A DNA stretch of 64,000 nt from Rostratula benghalensis (taxonomy: Eukaryota > Chordata > Aves > Charadriiformes > Rostratulidae). Below are positions 12,301 through 24,080 of the stretch, one piece after another; positions within the stretch are counted from its first letter, which is position 1; each line of letters begins with the position of its first letter. A program made the position numbers and the translations under genes. The notes under the pieces are model-generated. The model had not been told where the DNA came from and did not search any database. It saw only the letters and a list, made by a program, of their open reading frames with translations. The stretch lies in the NCBI GenBank assembly GCA_013399305.1, contig VXAI01000163.1, forward strand, positions 374,922 to 438,921, in the 5' to 3' direction.

Positions 12301-14360
12301 ATAATAATTAGATTTTTTCATATTTGTAAGTTACATGGTTCTCTCCTATGTAAATGTTGTCAAATTAGCCTTTAAAACAGCCTTTAAACTGTGCCATTCT
12401 GTAACTACATTTTTCTTTCTTTTTTTTTTTTTTTTAATGAGGCAGTATTCACTGTTGTTTTGTGGCATTTTTTTAATTCTACAGCCCAGCAGGCATAACC
12501 CCCTTCCCAAAGCCAGGGGTGGGCATATGAGTGCATGCCTAAGAGATGAAAAGAGAAAAATCACTAAACAAAAATCCTGTTTACAGACTTCCAAATAGGC
12601 AGAGAAGAAAGCACTGGAAGGAGTTGGGAAATTATTTTCCACAAAGTAAGTTTTGTTGAACTTTTAGAAATCTAGACTTGGAGAGAATTCTACTTTTACA
12701 CTCTGTTAGTGCACCAAAAAACTGAACTCCCTGGTAACATAGGCACAAGCTGAATTTCAGTCTGTGATCAGGCAGTGTATATCAGTGTGCGTCTAGCAAG
12801 CAGTACTTGTGATATGATTCCTGTCCACTCACCTGCAAATTAAATAGGCCGTGAATCAGTGAAAATAGTGGATTATTTTAGTTAGTATAGAAATTTATCA
12901 TTATACTCTTTCCTTGTCAGGTGCCAGAAAAGGAATGCAACTAATCCTTTTAAGATGTTTTATTTTTTTAATCTTTCTTGCACATCGTCAAAAGTATTTT
13001 AATCTGTGCACTAGTTCAGTCCTGAAACAAAATGGGTTTAGGTCTGAAGGGATTGAGTTGGGTCTTAGGACCTGCCTTGAGTGGAGATTTGGTTTTGGTT
13101 TCTGAGCTTCTGGATGCAGGATGGACAAACTGAACAGCATCGTATTTTTACAGACTCTTTGACCAAACACAAAGCATCTTTCACCATTCCAAAACCAATT
13201 CTTTTAGGGTCTTACTCAGCCAAAGAAGCATTTGGGACCCTAAAGTAGGACAGTTTTTTGGTAAGGCTGATGCAAGTTGGAAATCGGAAGCTGAAGCCAG
13301 ACACAAAAGTGTGCCTTTACTCAGACATCTAATTGAGGAAGTTTAAATGCAGCTTCCCTTTGTTTAAAAAGTAAGACACATGAATCAACCCTTGTACTTA
13401 AATCTTCCAGTTTTCTCTGAGAAACGATATCCCTTTCAATGAGCCTCAGGCATTCCCACTTGACTCAGGTTAATGCATTTGGTCTCTATAGAAACAGCAG
13501 CAGATCCCACATGTAACTTGGAAAGGTCACCTCACTTTTGTACAAAAGCTCACATTGTCTCTTCCTTCTGTTCCATAAAACAGCAGTAAAAGGAAGCAAA
13601 AGGCAATGCACTACACTTATCCAAAGTCTCAGAGCTCTTCTGCTCTTGCAGACGCTGATGAAAGACCAGGCCCTTCAGTGCCTGCGCTTGCTGATCATCG
13701 TGGGTCAAAAGGAAACACAAGCTTTTAAATACAAACTAAATAATACCATTGAATTGGCAGGAAATTCAAACTGCTCTGAACTGTCTAGGAGCCAGCAAAG
13801 CTAATGAGCTGTACCATTTCCAAATGGGATCTTGGTAGCACCATCTGAGAGCTTGTGTACATCCAGAGTTGTGCAGGTTTGCCTTAAAGCATAATTCAAA
13901 ATGCATTTAATTAAACAAGAGGAAAAAATAATATGGAAACTTAAATAGATAACAAGCAGGCTTATGTCAATTGATTAAGGGAGTGGTTTAAACAAAACCA
14001 CCATAAGCCTCTCTTAAACAGAGCTGTCTCATATCCAGCATTTTCTAGTGTTTTAGTTACTCTTGGTTTAAAAGGTAATTAAGATAAAAGCAGTCTGCAA
14101 GTCAGTTCCCAACCTCACCATCACATCTATTAATACAGATGGTGAAATTTTTGGGATGTGGTGATCAGTGAGTGGCAGAGAAGAATGCTTAAATGTCACA
14201 AGAAACCCACCCATAAAGAAAGAGAACTTTTTCATAGGAAAACGGAGCACCAGAAAGAAAAAAAAGTCTTGAGTTTCCCATATGATTTGAGAGCACTTTT
14301 TTATGTGTTCAAATGTTCAGTTACACAACCTTTGGTGCAAGGAGGATTGTTCTTTGGGGA
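6391..14360. other. Unique AT-rich non-coding DNA
   Basis: No recognised gene or mobile element. It contains T runs at 9361-9375 and 12420-12435 and a 21-bp perfect palindrome at 10511-10531. Stretches at about 7310-7560 and 8570-8830 have the even, low-repeat texture often seen in conserved non-coding elements. On the minus strand, 10120-10324 is an open stretch ending at a consensus-like splice donor (see findings). None of these supports a gene call. Confidence 0.5.
10511..10531. repeat. Perfect short palindrome
   Basis: AGGTTCTCT, the spacer GCT, then AGAGAACCT: two 9-bp arms that are exact reverse complements. The function is unknown. The outward GGTTCT/AGAACC halves are in the opposite order to a glucocorticoid response element, so I do not call one. 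Confidence 0.8.
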
Positions 14361-14400
14361 AGAAATGTAGGTGAGAGACCAAAGAAATGTAGGTGAGAGA
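14361..14400. repeat. Two-copy 18-bp direct repeat, 22-bp period
   Basis: AGAAATGTAGGTGAGAGA occurs at 14361-14378 and again, identical, at 14383-14400, with four bases (CCAA) between. The perfect match suggests a recent slippage-type duplication. Confidence 0.85.
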
Positions 14401-16340
14401 GCTTTGCTTTATGTGCAGAGACATTTCACAAACAAGTCCAGTGCGAATGAAGGGGTGTTTAGTCAGGAAGGTAACTCCAGGTCACAGCCGCAACCAGGCA
14501 GTCCTAGGGCAGCCCAGTCAGCCTACTGCTCCCATTCAGATTTTCTTTCTGAGGTTTCTGGATTACAGGATTCATGCAAACACCATCCCTATATTTGAAC
14601 CGCTTTCTGCACTGTGGTGTGCAGGGCAAAAGTAGAGCTTTACAGCTTGTGTGTGCACTTATTGAAGGCATAAGCTGATAGTGAATATGTTCCCCTTAAA
14701 AATGTCATGTTAAAAATAGACTTGTGATTTATGCAAAAAAAGACTAATGACAATATCAGCTCTGTATTTAATAATAAGTCAGACCTTTCCTGGGAAAAAT
14801 CCTGGTAACTACATACTAACAGCATGTCACTGGGTTTTATTAGCTGTGCAGAAGAACAAGCAGTTGTACGAAGACACCACCACACTTGGCACCAGGGCAC
14901 ACAGCAAGTGACTGCAGCTGATGCCATCTTCAGCTCTTATTAAGTTACCTGCTATCTTAGTAGGTTGAGCTACACTGGTCTTACTTCATATTTCTACCCA
15001 ATCGTCTTGTAAAAAGATGCTCTTGGAGTCTAGCCAGCCGAATTCCTTTCATAAGGAATTGCCTTTCAAGTTATGTAAATTCCTATACAATTTAGCTCAA
15101 CCCTGTTTATGTCTTAATGAAGTTCATTTATATGGAGGCAGAGAATATCACTGGGCATTTTTCAGCTTTGTGGCTTCTTCCCTGCTGCCTAGAGAGGGCA
15201 ACAAATGAGACTAGGACTCTACAGGGACTGTCTCCAGTTGCACACCTGAATGGTACCCAGCTTTGAGCTGGGCTCCCAGGAGCGGATGGGATCCTCACAT
15301 GCCACTGTAGCACATATTTCTGTCAATCAAAACTATACAGAAATGCTTCAGAAGCAGAGGATAAAGGGGTATGCTCTAAAGCAAGGTCTTACGTACTCTT
15401 TCAATTCATTTTCGCAAGAGCAGAGTACCTATCACTGAGAGCCAAGTTTGGAACTATATGGAGCTACCCCATCCTTTTCAATGGCAGATACTACAGTGCA
15501 AGAGATTTGGTAGCATCTTGGTAAAGCTGTATTGATAACAATATGTACCATTTCGACCTAGTATTTCACAAGTTATAGCTGAAGTGTGCCGTGAACTCAT
15601 AAGAAACATCTGTCAAATCCTGTAATGGAGTCAACCCAATTTTTTTCAATAAGGGCTCTGATAAAAGAAGCACCAGAAATACCTTGGAAGGTATGACACC
15701 ATTCCTCCTTTATCTTCATCATCACAATAAAATCCCTGTCTTTATACTGGGTTGTTCCTTATATTTATATAATTAAACTGTTTCCTAGTTGAATACTCTG
15801 CACCTCTTTTTTCCTAATGAAAAAGAAAATAGGCGTGCTTTTTTGCTGCTACTCCAGCTCTGCCTATGCCCAGATAAATAAATGTCTTGCATGCTTCTGC
15901 TGACATCTCCATGTTGTCAGTTATTTTTCTGCTTACCTAAAACTCATGCTCTTGAAGACACAATTTCTTTGCCCCAGATATTGCTAGGATGGAAATAATC
16001 AGTCATTGTGTACCAGAAATCCAAGTCTGCTCCAAGCAGTATGTTCCAAGTTAGAAAGATTTTATTTCTCTTCAAGGAGCTCTGCTTGCACAATGGAAAG
16101 CAAATAGCTACTCTCATCTGCTGAAGATTTAGCAGGAGAGGGGAAAGGATCAATGCCAGCTCTGTCTGTAAGACATTAGTGTATTCAGAGTGCCTGCAAT
16201 AAATTTTTAACCTTTTCCAGCTTCCCTGGGGACTGGCGGGTATTAAAAAATATCAGCACTCTCATCCCAAAGCTTTACTATGCAAACCAAAATGAATGAG
16301 ATGTTTAGCAAACCACTGATAGATAAATCTTAACATTCCC

Positions 16341-16379
16341 TTTTATTAGACAAATAATATATTTTATTAGACAAATAAT
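16341..16379. repeat. Two-copy 18-bp direct repeat, 21-bp period
   Basis: TTTTATTAGACAAATAAT at 16341-16358 is repeated exactly at 16362-16379. A small tandem duplication in AT-rich unique DNA. Confidence 0.85.
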
Positions 16380-19300
16380 GGAGAGACTACCTCCATTTCT
16401 GTGAGGCAGAGTTTAAAGCAAAGGAGTACTTGATTTTATTGAGCCAAAATTTCCAATTAATTCTGGTTTTATTTAAAATTAATACCCATGGAAGGATGTG
16501 ATGACCAGGGCAGATTTTAATTTAGCATACGTGGAACATCAAGTAGTTGATGGGCACAGTGATGATACTGCCAGAGTTGCCTGTCTGCATTCCTCTTCTC
16601 ATTTCTTGAAAAGGGTTGTGGTTTCTCTGTGCATGTCAGGACACGGTGATGTGGTGGGTGCCCAGATCAGTTCTGAAATGAATTGGTTCAGGTCTTGAAG
16701 TTGGTGTCACGCTGCTGGGTATTGTGAGAAGGTTTGCTCAGAGACAAACATTGCCACAAAGCAAGTGGGTGCAAACAGATCATATTGTATAACAACCTAT
16801 GAGATGCTGTGAAGGTTTAAATACCCTACAATAAACTTCAGCTTTTGAAGCGCAAAAGGTGTTATTTGACCCCAGTAGATAGACATGACATAAAAGGGAC
16901 TTACCTTGACAAGGTGGGAGCCTGCAATGCTCCATGTGTCACTGAAGAGGGAAAGTAGATGTCCTCCTCACACTGCATGCAAGGTGGTCAGCGTGTTTTG
17001 ACCACCTCCAAAAAGGACAAGACAGGCTCACAAAGAATGGCTTGGATCACCAGCTAGGTACATGTGACATGAGAGCTAAATGGGCAAAGAGAGCTTTTAC
17101 TAATAGAAAAAGCTTGTAGTGAAACACAAAAATTGCAGGATAAGAGAGGTCACTGCTGGAGGCTGTCAGCAGTGTCCAAGAACAAACATTAGAAATGTAG
17201 ATCAGCTCAAACTGAGACTGAGAGTCATAGGCCAGAGGAGAGAAGGACGGAGAAGGTTAGAAATCTGGGTACTGATAACCTAGGCATGGCACAGTATCGA
17301 GCCCTCAGCAAGATGTGAGCTCTGGAAATGGTCACATGAAACCATCTCTAAATAAGTGTGTGACCAGCAAGGAACATTCAGAACCTGGGGTCTGACTCAT
17401 GACTTCACTGTTTGCGCTAACTGCCAGCAGTGTCTTTTCCCATGTGAATTTTAGAGAATTTTTAAAGAAAAGCTACTTTTTAAAGCTGTCAGGTTGAAAG
17501 TTGCTATACTGGAACTTTCCAAAGCTGAATTGCATATACTTTGGAAGTTAAATACTTTACAGCTTAGAAGTTTTTTTATGCATACATATTAGACATTTCT
17601 AAATTGCTGGCTAAGTTATTGGTATTTTATTAACATATAGCAGAATAAAACCCTGAAGAGCTCTAACAGTCTTTTTAAGGCTCTTGCCCATCAAAGAAAA
17701 CGGTAAACTTCAAGGAATTCCTTTGGGCAAACACATGCTTACGAACAAGTATCCAGCTGAGCCTGGGCCTGGCTTGCTGTGCTACGCTAACTATTGCAAA
17801 ATGGGCAGGATGTGCTGGTGTTTGGCACTGCAATAGTCTGCGAGAAACTTTCCCTCCCAAAGCTGTGGCTGCCTCCAGCTTGCCTCCAGCAAGGGGAAAA
17901 CCAGTCTTTCGATTCCCTAAACTCAAACTCTACATGTCTGCTTGGCAGTGTTTGTAACCCAGAAGGGGTAAACAGGGAGGGATCAGCTGCCTGAGATTAA
18001 ATAGTAATGCAAGGTACACCTGGCCCAAACCAATCCGCAGAGATGTGGGTCCTAGGAAATTAGGAGCAGGGAACTGGAGTTTTCATAGGTGCAAAATTTG
18101 CACTGATGTCACTAGGGTATATTTATAATAAATTATTCTGAAACACATGTACTATACAATTAAGTATATGTGTAACTCCACCCTTAATTTCTCTCTTAAT
18201 AACATTTTGTGCTTAGTCTCACTGTCAAGGGAGACCAACTGCACTTGCAAATTAGTGTTAATTTTGCAATGCAGCTGTCATGCAATGGGTCAGAGTTTTA
18301 ATAAAAATTGAAATGAATTGAATCATAATCTCACAAGTAATTTTTCTACCAGAGGAACAAAATACTAATACCTCCTTTGTATTCCTCTGGGAATTCAGCA
18401 TTCCCACATCATGTCAGTCACCTTATTTGCATTTTGTCAAATTTTGTGAATTATTCAGCATTCAATTGTGGATCCTTCAGAGTAAGTACAGTGTATACTC
18501 TGAATGCATATTACTAATAGCTCCCCAATCAGTATTCTATATTCATAACATGGAAGGAATTAGCTGATTTTATGTGCTTATGACATTCAAAATCAAGTAT
18601 CTTAAAGATAGTAGTGTAGGTAGCATCACTGTGTGCATACATAATAGCATGTATGCAAATAATGAAAATTACAGTGGAAAATACACATTGCTAGAGTCAG
18701 TGTACTTCTCCATCAGTTACAAACTAACCAGAGTTTAATAGCAGTTATGTTCTTTCTAATAGAGTCTCATTAAGGAATATTGTTTCTAGAGTCTTTTGTG
18801 TCTCGTTCCCTAGGCAGCAATCCTACAGACACTTTGATATGTGTTTGACTTTCAGTATGCAAGTAATCACAGAGGAGTCAGCATGACTATTCATAGCCTT
18901 AAACACAAGGACATGGTTAAGTGTCTGCAGGATAGAGGACTTAGGCTGTCTTCCTGCAAAGAGCTCATAATTACCCTCTGAAATGCCCCAAGTCCCCTGG
19001 AGTATAACAGAAATGTGCCTTTGAGAATGGAAAAGCTAAAAAGCCAAATTTGTTCTTGGTATGTGCAAGCCCTTTAGAAATGAATAGCAACATTGATGTT
19101 CATCAAGGAAGAGAGAGTTTCTATCCCTGGCTCCTGTGGTACCCCTTGGGATGATAAACATTTTTGTCAGTTGTCTTTATGCATGCAAATCCAGAATACA
19201 AACCTGATTATGTAGTTAAGATTAATTTCAGATGTAATCTGCCGGGTTTCCACATTGGAGAATTCCCTGGATGCTTCTTGGTTTTGTCCCTCTGTAATCA

Positions 19301-20282
19301 GATTATTATTTGAAGTTCCATCCATCACAATTGATTTGCTCTGTAATGCATTAAATTGGTCTGATGTGTAATCTTCTAATGTCTTCTGATGGTTCTTTCC
19401 CAGTGATGCTTCAATCATTAAACAGTGTCTTGATGTGAAGATGTTAGACAAGTAACACATAATGTAGTTGCTACTTGTATGCAAATAAGGAGAGAATCCT
19501 AAAATATGAATTGGCAAATGGGGTGTAGCTTTACCCAGTGCTAGAAGCATTGCTGTGGTCTGCCAAAGGTCTCAAAAGTTTGCACCTTTGAGTCTCCTTG
19601 CCTCCCTGCCTCCACAAACCAGTTATCTGTTCAAAAGCTACTATCTTTTTAGTATCATGTGGCTCGTAGCATTCACTGTCAGCCACTGCTTGATTTTCAT
19701 TGCCATTATTCTACTGGAAAATATGCAAAATGCAAAAAACCCCACCCTGCATCATGTGAATGATTTCAACAAGAAACCATGTGCTGGACCTGAAATTTCC
19801 TGTTTGAATAATAATTCCACGTCGTGCCCCAGTGGTCATCTGAATAGCTGAAATAACAGGATGGTGATTCATGAAACAGCATCAAGCAATAAAGGTGTGA
19901 AAGCTTTCCCTCAACTGCGTTTTAATTTTTATGACTTTCATTCCAGCTGGAGTGGAACAAGAATAGTGAACTTGAGCAGAAGTACCTGTCAGTTTTTACA
20001 GCTGGTTTGACTATCGCACTATAAGCCATTATTTGCTTGTGCCTAATATTGGTAAAATAAGAAGTGGCACCTTTCATACTTGTTGAGTCAGGATAACAGC
20101 AGAAGTGGGTTACATTATTGAGCTAGCTAAGGGTCTGGGTTGCCTTTTAGTGAGACTTATAATATTGATCCCCAAAAGTGTTTGAGGCCTGTGGGATTGA
20201 GTGTCATTTTCATTTTAAGATCTGTATTAAATGAAGTAGGAAGGTCACTATAACACCCAGATTTTTCATATCCAGCAGAAGA
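16380..20282. other. Unique AT-rich non-coding DNA
   Basis: No mobile element or gene recognised. Short open frames occur on both strands (the longest is 127 codons, minus strand, 19167-19550) with no recognisable domain or splice context. Composition is uniform with its surroundings. Confidence 0.5.
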
Positions 20283-20543
20283 GATCCTTGCATGATAATG
20301 TAAGGTGTAAGCAAAATAAGTCCTAGGAAATGTAGTCTTTTTCTGTAGAAAAAAAAGCCTCTTGAATTCATTGCCATAACACTGAAGATCAAGAATTTAG
20401 AAGGATTAAAAACACGGGTGATCCTTGCGTGATAATGTAAGGTGTAAGCAAAATAAGTCCTAGGAAACATAGTCTTTTTCTGTAGAAAAAAAGCCTCTTG
20501 AATTCATTGCCATAACACTGAAGATCAAGAATTTAGAAGGATT
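20283..20543. repeat. Near-identical 125-bp tandem duplication
   Basis: Copy 1 is 20283-20407 (125 bp) and copy 2 is 20420-20543 (124 bp), in the same orientation and separated by 12 bp (AAAAACACGGGT), giving a 137-bp period. By direct comparison they differ at three substitutions (GCATG/GCGTG near the start and AAATG/AAACA in the middle) and by one A in an 8/7-base A run. About 97% identity implies a duplication much younger than the surrounding CR1 and MIR-like relics. Neither copy resembles a known mobile element. Confidence 0.93.
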
Positions 20544-20936
20544 TCAAAAAGGGGCATGGTTTACCCAAACATCCACTGGTGCCATAAATCACAATAGTGA
20601 ATATTGATTTAATCTTCCAGCTTCAGCATCTGAAGTGGTATTTTAAAGTTGAAATGGAAGAAAAGTGCTTCATGATCTTCTGCAACAATGAGACCTGGCT
20701 GGAGTGAGAGGCAACTACACACTGAGCTGGGACCTGCTGTGAAAAATTACTCCCAGCCATTTTTCATGTTTTATAGATCGCATCATTTTACTGACCCACT
20801 GTCAACTACATGATTTAAAAAAGAGGCTTAATTGGGGATATTATGAACCAGGTATTGTGAGAGCTCAGCTAAAAGAGACAGCAAACAAATGCAGCATTTC
20901 ACACAGCAGTCTCTGGGTTCAGCTTTGAAAGCTTCT

Positions 20937-20960
20937 TGACCTTGACAAGGTCCAAGGTCA
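20937..20960. promoter_or_regulatory. Cluster of three nuclear-receptor half-sites (candidate)
   Basis: TGACCTTGA (20937-20945) is the exact reverse complement of the extended half-site TCAAGGTCA bound by ERR/NR5A-type orphan receptors. CCAAGGTCA (20952-20960) is another extended half-site on the plus strand, and ACAAGGTCC overlaps between them. Three such sites in 24 bp is unusual, but single motifs of this length occur by chance and no promoter is visible nearby. Confidence 0.3.
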
Positions 20961-20996
20961 TCAGGGAATGCTCATGAATCCATTCAGAAACTCCAG

Positions 20997-21012
20997 GGTA
21001 CCTGCAGGTACC
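20997..21012. repeat. Perfect 16-bp palindrome
   Basis: GGTACCTGCAGGTACC reads the same on both strands. It lies about 37 bp from the nuclear-receptor half-site cluster. No known factor is assigned. Confidence 0.8.
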
Positions 21013-21212
21013 AGGAAAAGGATGAGCTTTAGCAGCTTCTAACGAGCATGATCACCTGCCCTTGACCCCAATGCTCTAAACCTGAGCTACAGCTGCCCCC
21101 AATTATGAAGGGTCAAGAACCCTTTTAGCCAGTACTTCAGGTGAGGACTATGTAAGAGTGCAGCTCCTAGAGCACAGCCAACACATAGAGTAGTTGGTAC
21201 AGTAGGGTAGTA

Positions 21213-21256
21213 GAAGAAAAAAAAATATCTATATATATATAAAAAAATCTTTTTTC
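21213..21256. repeat. A-rich / (TA)n low-complexity tract
   Basis: A run of A, then TATCTATATATATATA, then A7 TC T6. It lies about 50 bp upstream of the next CR1 fragment. AT-rich tracts like this melt easily and slip in replication. Confidence 0.8.
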
Positions 21257-21302
21257 TATGGTAGTAGTCTTGTACATGGTGGTAATGTGCTACAGAGTAG
21301 TT

Positions 21303-21508
21303 TCATAGAATCGTTTGGGTTAGAAGTGTCCTTAAAGATCATCTAGTTTCAACTCTCCTACTATGGGTAGGGACACCTGGTACTAGACTAGCTTCCTCAA
21401 AGCCCCATTGAACCTGCCCTTGAATGCTTCCTGGGATAGGGCCTCTACAACATCTCCAGGTAATGTGTTCCAGTGTCTTACCATCTTCACAGTGAAGATT
21501 TTTACCCC
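21303..21508 (-). mobile_element. CR1 LINE, short 3' end
   Basis: TCATAGAATCGTTTGGGTT and then 'CCTTAAAGATCATCTAGTTTC' and 'AATGTGTTCCAGTGTCTTAC' identify the reversed CR1 tail, so the element is on the minus strand. Homology stops abruptly after 'GTGAAGATTTTTACCCCTA' near 21508, well before the ORF2 region has gone far. The sequence beyond is of a different type (next entry). It differs in subfamily signature from the copies at 1235 and 25872. Confidence 0.9.
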
Positions 21509-21511
21509 TAG

Positions 21512-21800
21512 CAGCTGTCCATGCCAGGGTAGAGGCTTCAACACTGAGTTTCAGATGGTGGATGCAGCCCTGCCAGTGTCCCAGGCTGTAGGGAGTGTCT
21601 GGGCCCTCTCTCTGAGGCCAGGAGAGATTGTCCTCTGTCCTGTAAGAGGTGTGCTGCCTTGGAGAAGCTGTGCTGCTAAGTGAAGGAATTACAAGAGAAA
21701 CCCGTTAGAGGAAGGGGAGATAGGATCTTCTCTGAAATGTAGCAGCTCGAAGAGCCCCCCCATCCCACCTGCAGAGTACTCCCACCAGCATTAAGGTAAG
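21512..21800 (+). mobile_element. GC-richer segment, possibly CR1 5'/ORF1-derived
   Basis: Directly abutting the minus-strand CR1 tail is a segment richer in G and C than its surroundings. A plus-strand frame around 21640-21700 reads as leucine/glutamate-rich with stops (EVCCLGEAVLLSEG...), in the style of the coiled-coil part of the avian CR1 ORF1 product. If so, it is CR1 5' sequence in the opposite orientation to the neighbouring tail. This is inference from style, not from an alignment. It could equally be unrelated unique DNA. Confidence 0.3.
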
Positions 21801-22965
21801 TGCAAACTCTGGAGAAAGTGAAGGGTGGAAGCTTCTAATGCCAAGAGGAAGTCTCCTGCCCTACCTAAGGGCTTGCAACTATACAATAGCTTTACTGCCC
21901 TCAAATTTGAAGAGGTTTATGGGTACTATGTATGTTAACAGCATCCAGAAGTACTAACCTTTCCAAAGAGGCAAGTGGTTCGCTCTCATTAGAGCCTTGC
22001 AGCTGTTTGCTAGAGCATGAGGCTGGACTCTCACTAGCTTTTCTCTTTTCTCTTATGTCATGGGCTAGAATGGAACAAAACTCTAAATAATTGAAATTTC
22101 AGGTTTAATTCAATTGCTCTGGATGGACTTTTTCCAAACTCTGCTGCCAGTTGTCGTTGGAATAATTTATTATATCCTTCAAAATCAGCATTGCAAAAGA
22201 GTCTTCCTGGAACTACAAAACATCACTTCAAACAAGAAATATTTGAGCAATTCAATAATGGTATTCTTTGCTTTATATAGCAGGGCAAAAGTGTTAGGTA
22301 CTTGCTTTTTACCCCTGAGCTGAAGTTTCTCCTGTTTGTTTGCTTTAGAAGCAATAAGGACACAAACAGTGAACTGGCAAGATCTTACAAATGCTGGATA
22401 GGAATTTATTCTTGTTATAAATGCCTCCAGTTTTCTTTCCACATTCAAAGCAGCAGACAGTTCAAATGACTACATTCCTGCTCAAAAGTCCTCAAGCCCA
22501 CTGTTTAAAAGCAGTGTTTATTTAGATGGGTCGTTTGAAGTTTTTATTGGTAATCAGGAGTTTAGATAAACCTACCTTCTCTCCACAGGATAAATATTTG
22601 GGTTACGTGGCTAGGGTTGCAATACAGTTTTAATCCTTCATGTCAATCAAGAGCATGGAAAAGGCTATGTGTTTGTCTTCTCTTTTTGCATGCAATTGCA
22701 TTTCCTTAGGAAGTATTGACATTAGGTCATATCCTGTCATTAGTGGTTAGTCTCAACCAGTATGACTAACCTATGTGCTTACATTGCCTCTCTCCATCTC
22801 TCAAATGTAACTTGAAATCTAATGGCTTAACCATGTTCTGAAAATATGATGCAAGCAGGGATTCCCCTAAGAGTACAATAGATCAAAGGAATCGCTAGGG
22901 TGTCTTTTAGGTAGTTTATAGGCAATAGTTCCTTTAATTGAAGCACATTTTGAAGACTTAAAAGG

Positions 22966-22984
22966 AAAAAAAAAAAAAAAAAAA
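22966..22984. repeat. Poly(A) run, 19 bp
   Basis: Nineteen uninterrupted A residues. I see no retrocopy body upstream that would make this a retrotransposed tail. Confidence 0.9.
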
Positions 22985-24004
22985 GATGGAACGCTAAAGG
23001 AAAACCAGAATATATGGGAAGGGACACATATTGGGCAGTTGGTTTAGGCTTGCTTATCACACACACAATCTTCCTTTTATATCTTCAATTTGCTGGGAAA
23101 TATGCCTCTGTTGTCATGGGGTTTTTTGGTAACAATTTATGTCACTTCCACTGCTGGCTTTAAGTTTCAAGATTACAAGTAAGGTAAGTATTTTGGGCTG
23201 TACCTAATAAAACACTTTCTTGCCTGGCACACAGCTTTGAGCATTACATGGCCATTACACAGAGGTCACATTTAGACATATTTTTTTGTTTGATATCCCA
23301 ATATGAGTGAGTTGCAGGGCTCAGCTTCTTGCTTATACATCTTTAAAACACTTTTAATAGCACTATGAAACTTCAATTTAACATATTTAATTAATATTTT
23401 TTATTGGTCAGGATGCCTGCCAGGGCAATTTCACCAGGATACCATCTGTTTCAGGTAAGAAAATGCAGTGCCATAACCATAAAAGAAATCCTGTCAAAGC
23501 AACATTTGTAGTCCCTTGTATAAGTTCTGACTTATGAGAGTATCTGACTCTGATCTGGGAAATCAGATGAGTCATGCAGAAACCTCCATCCAGCTATGGT
23601 TCTTCAGTTTACAGGAGTAAATGGTTTTTAAAAGCCCATCTTTCTCCCCAGTATAAATATTCCTAAGTGCCACCTGAATAAGTGAGTTTCCTGGCAATGA
23701 TAACAGGTGTCCCTAATTGCTGGTCAACTTCTTTTATTCCTACCATAACTGTCCAAAAACTCTATTGCTTTCCAAAAATGGGGGAGAGAAAGCATTTTGA
23801 GAACTCTTCCAGTTTTTATTGTGGTGCAAGTGTATCGACTGTAAGGACTTACATGCCACAGAAGTCAAATATTAAATAATAACTTTTTATAGTTGTAAAT
23901 TTTGTAAGCAACATACTTAGAGTTGACAAATGTCTGCTTTTCATATATCAGCCATGTAAGACACCACTGAATCTGGGCTATTTAACTAAAGAAGAAATGA
24001 AAGG

Positions 24005-24080
24005 GTCCGATTCTTCATCTGTCAAAGTCCCATGGGTGTAAGCTCAATAGGAGCAGTACTACCCACTTCGATTGTTTCTT
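24005..24080. repeat. Possible ancient sauropsid repeat
   Basis: GGGTCCGATTCTTCATCTGT, then GGGTGTAAGCTCAATAGGAG and CAGTACTACCC, loosely follow an old reptile/bird repeat with the order CCTGATTCTCAT, GTGTAAAT, GGAGTAACTCC. The match is weak. The copy near 50655 is better and lies in the opposite orientation. Confidence 0.3.

Noticed and set aside
22827..23066. Minus-strand frame with a poly-Phe stretch
   Set aside because: The Phe run is just the A19 run read on the other strand.
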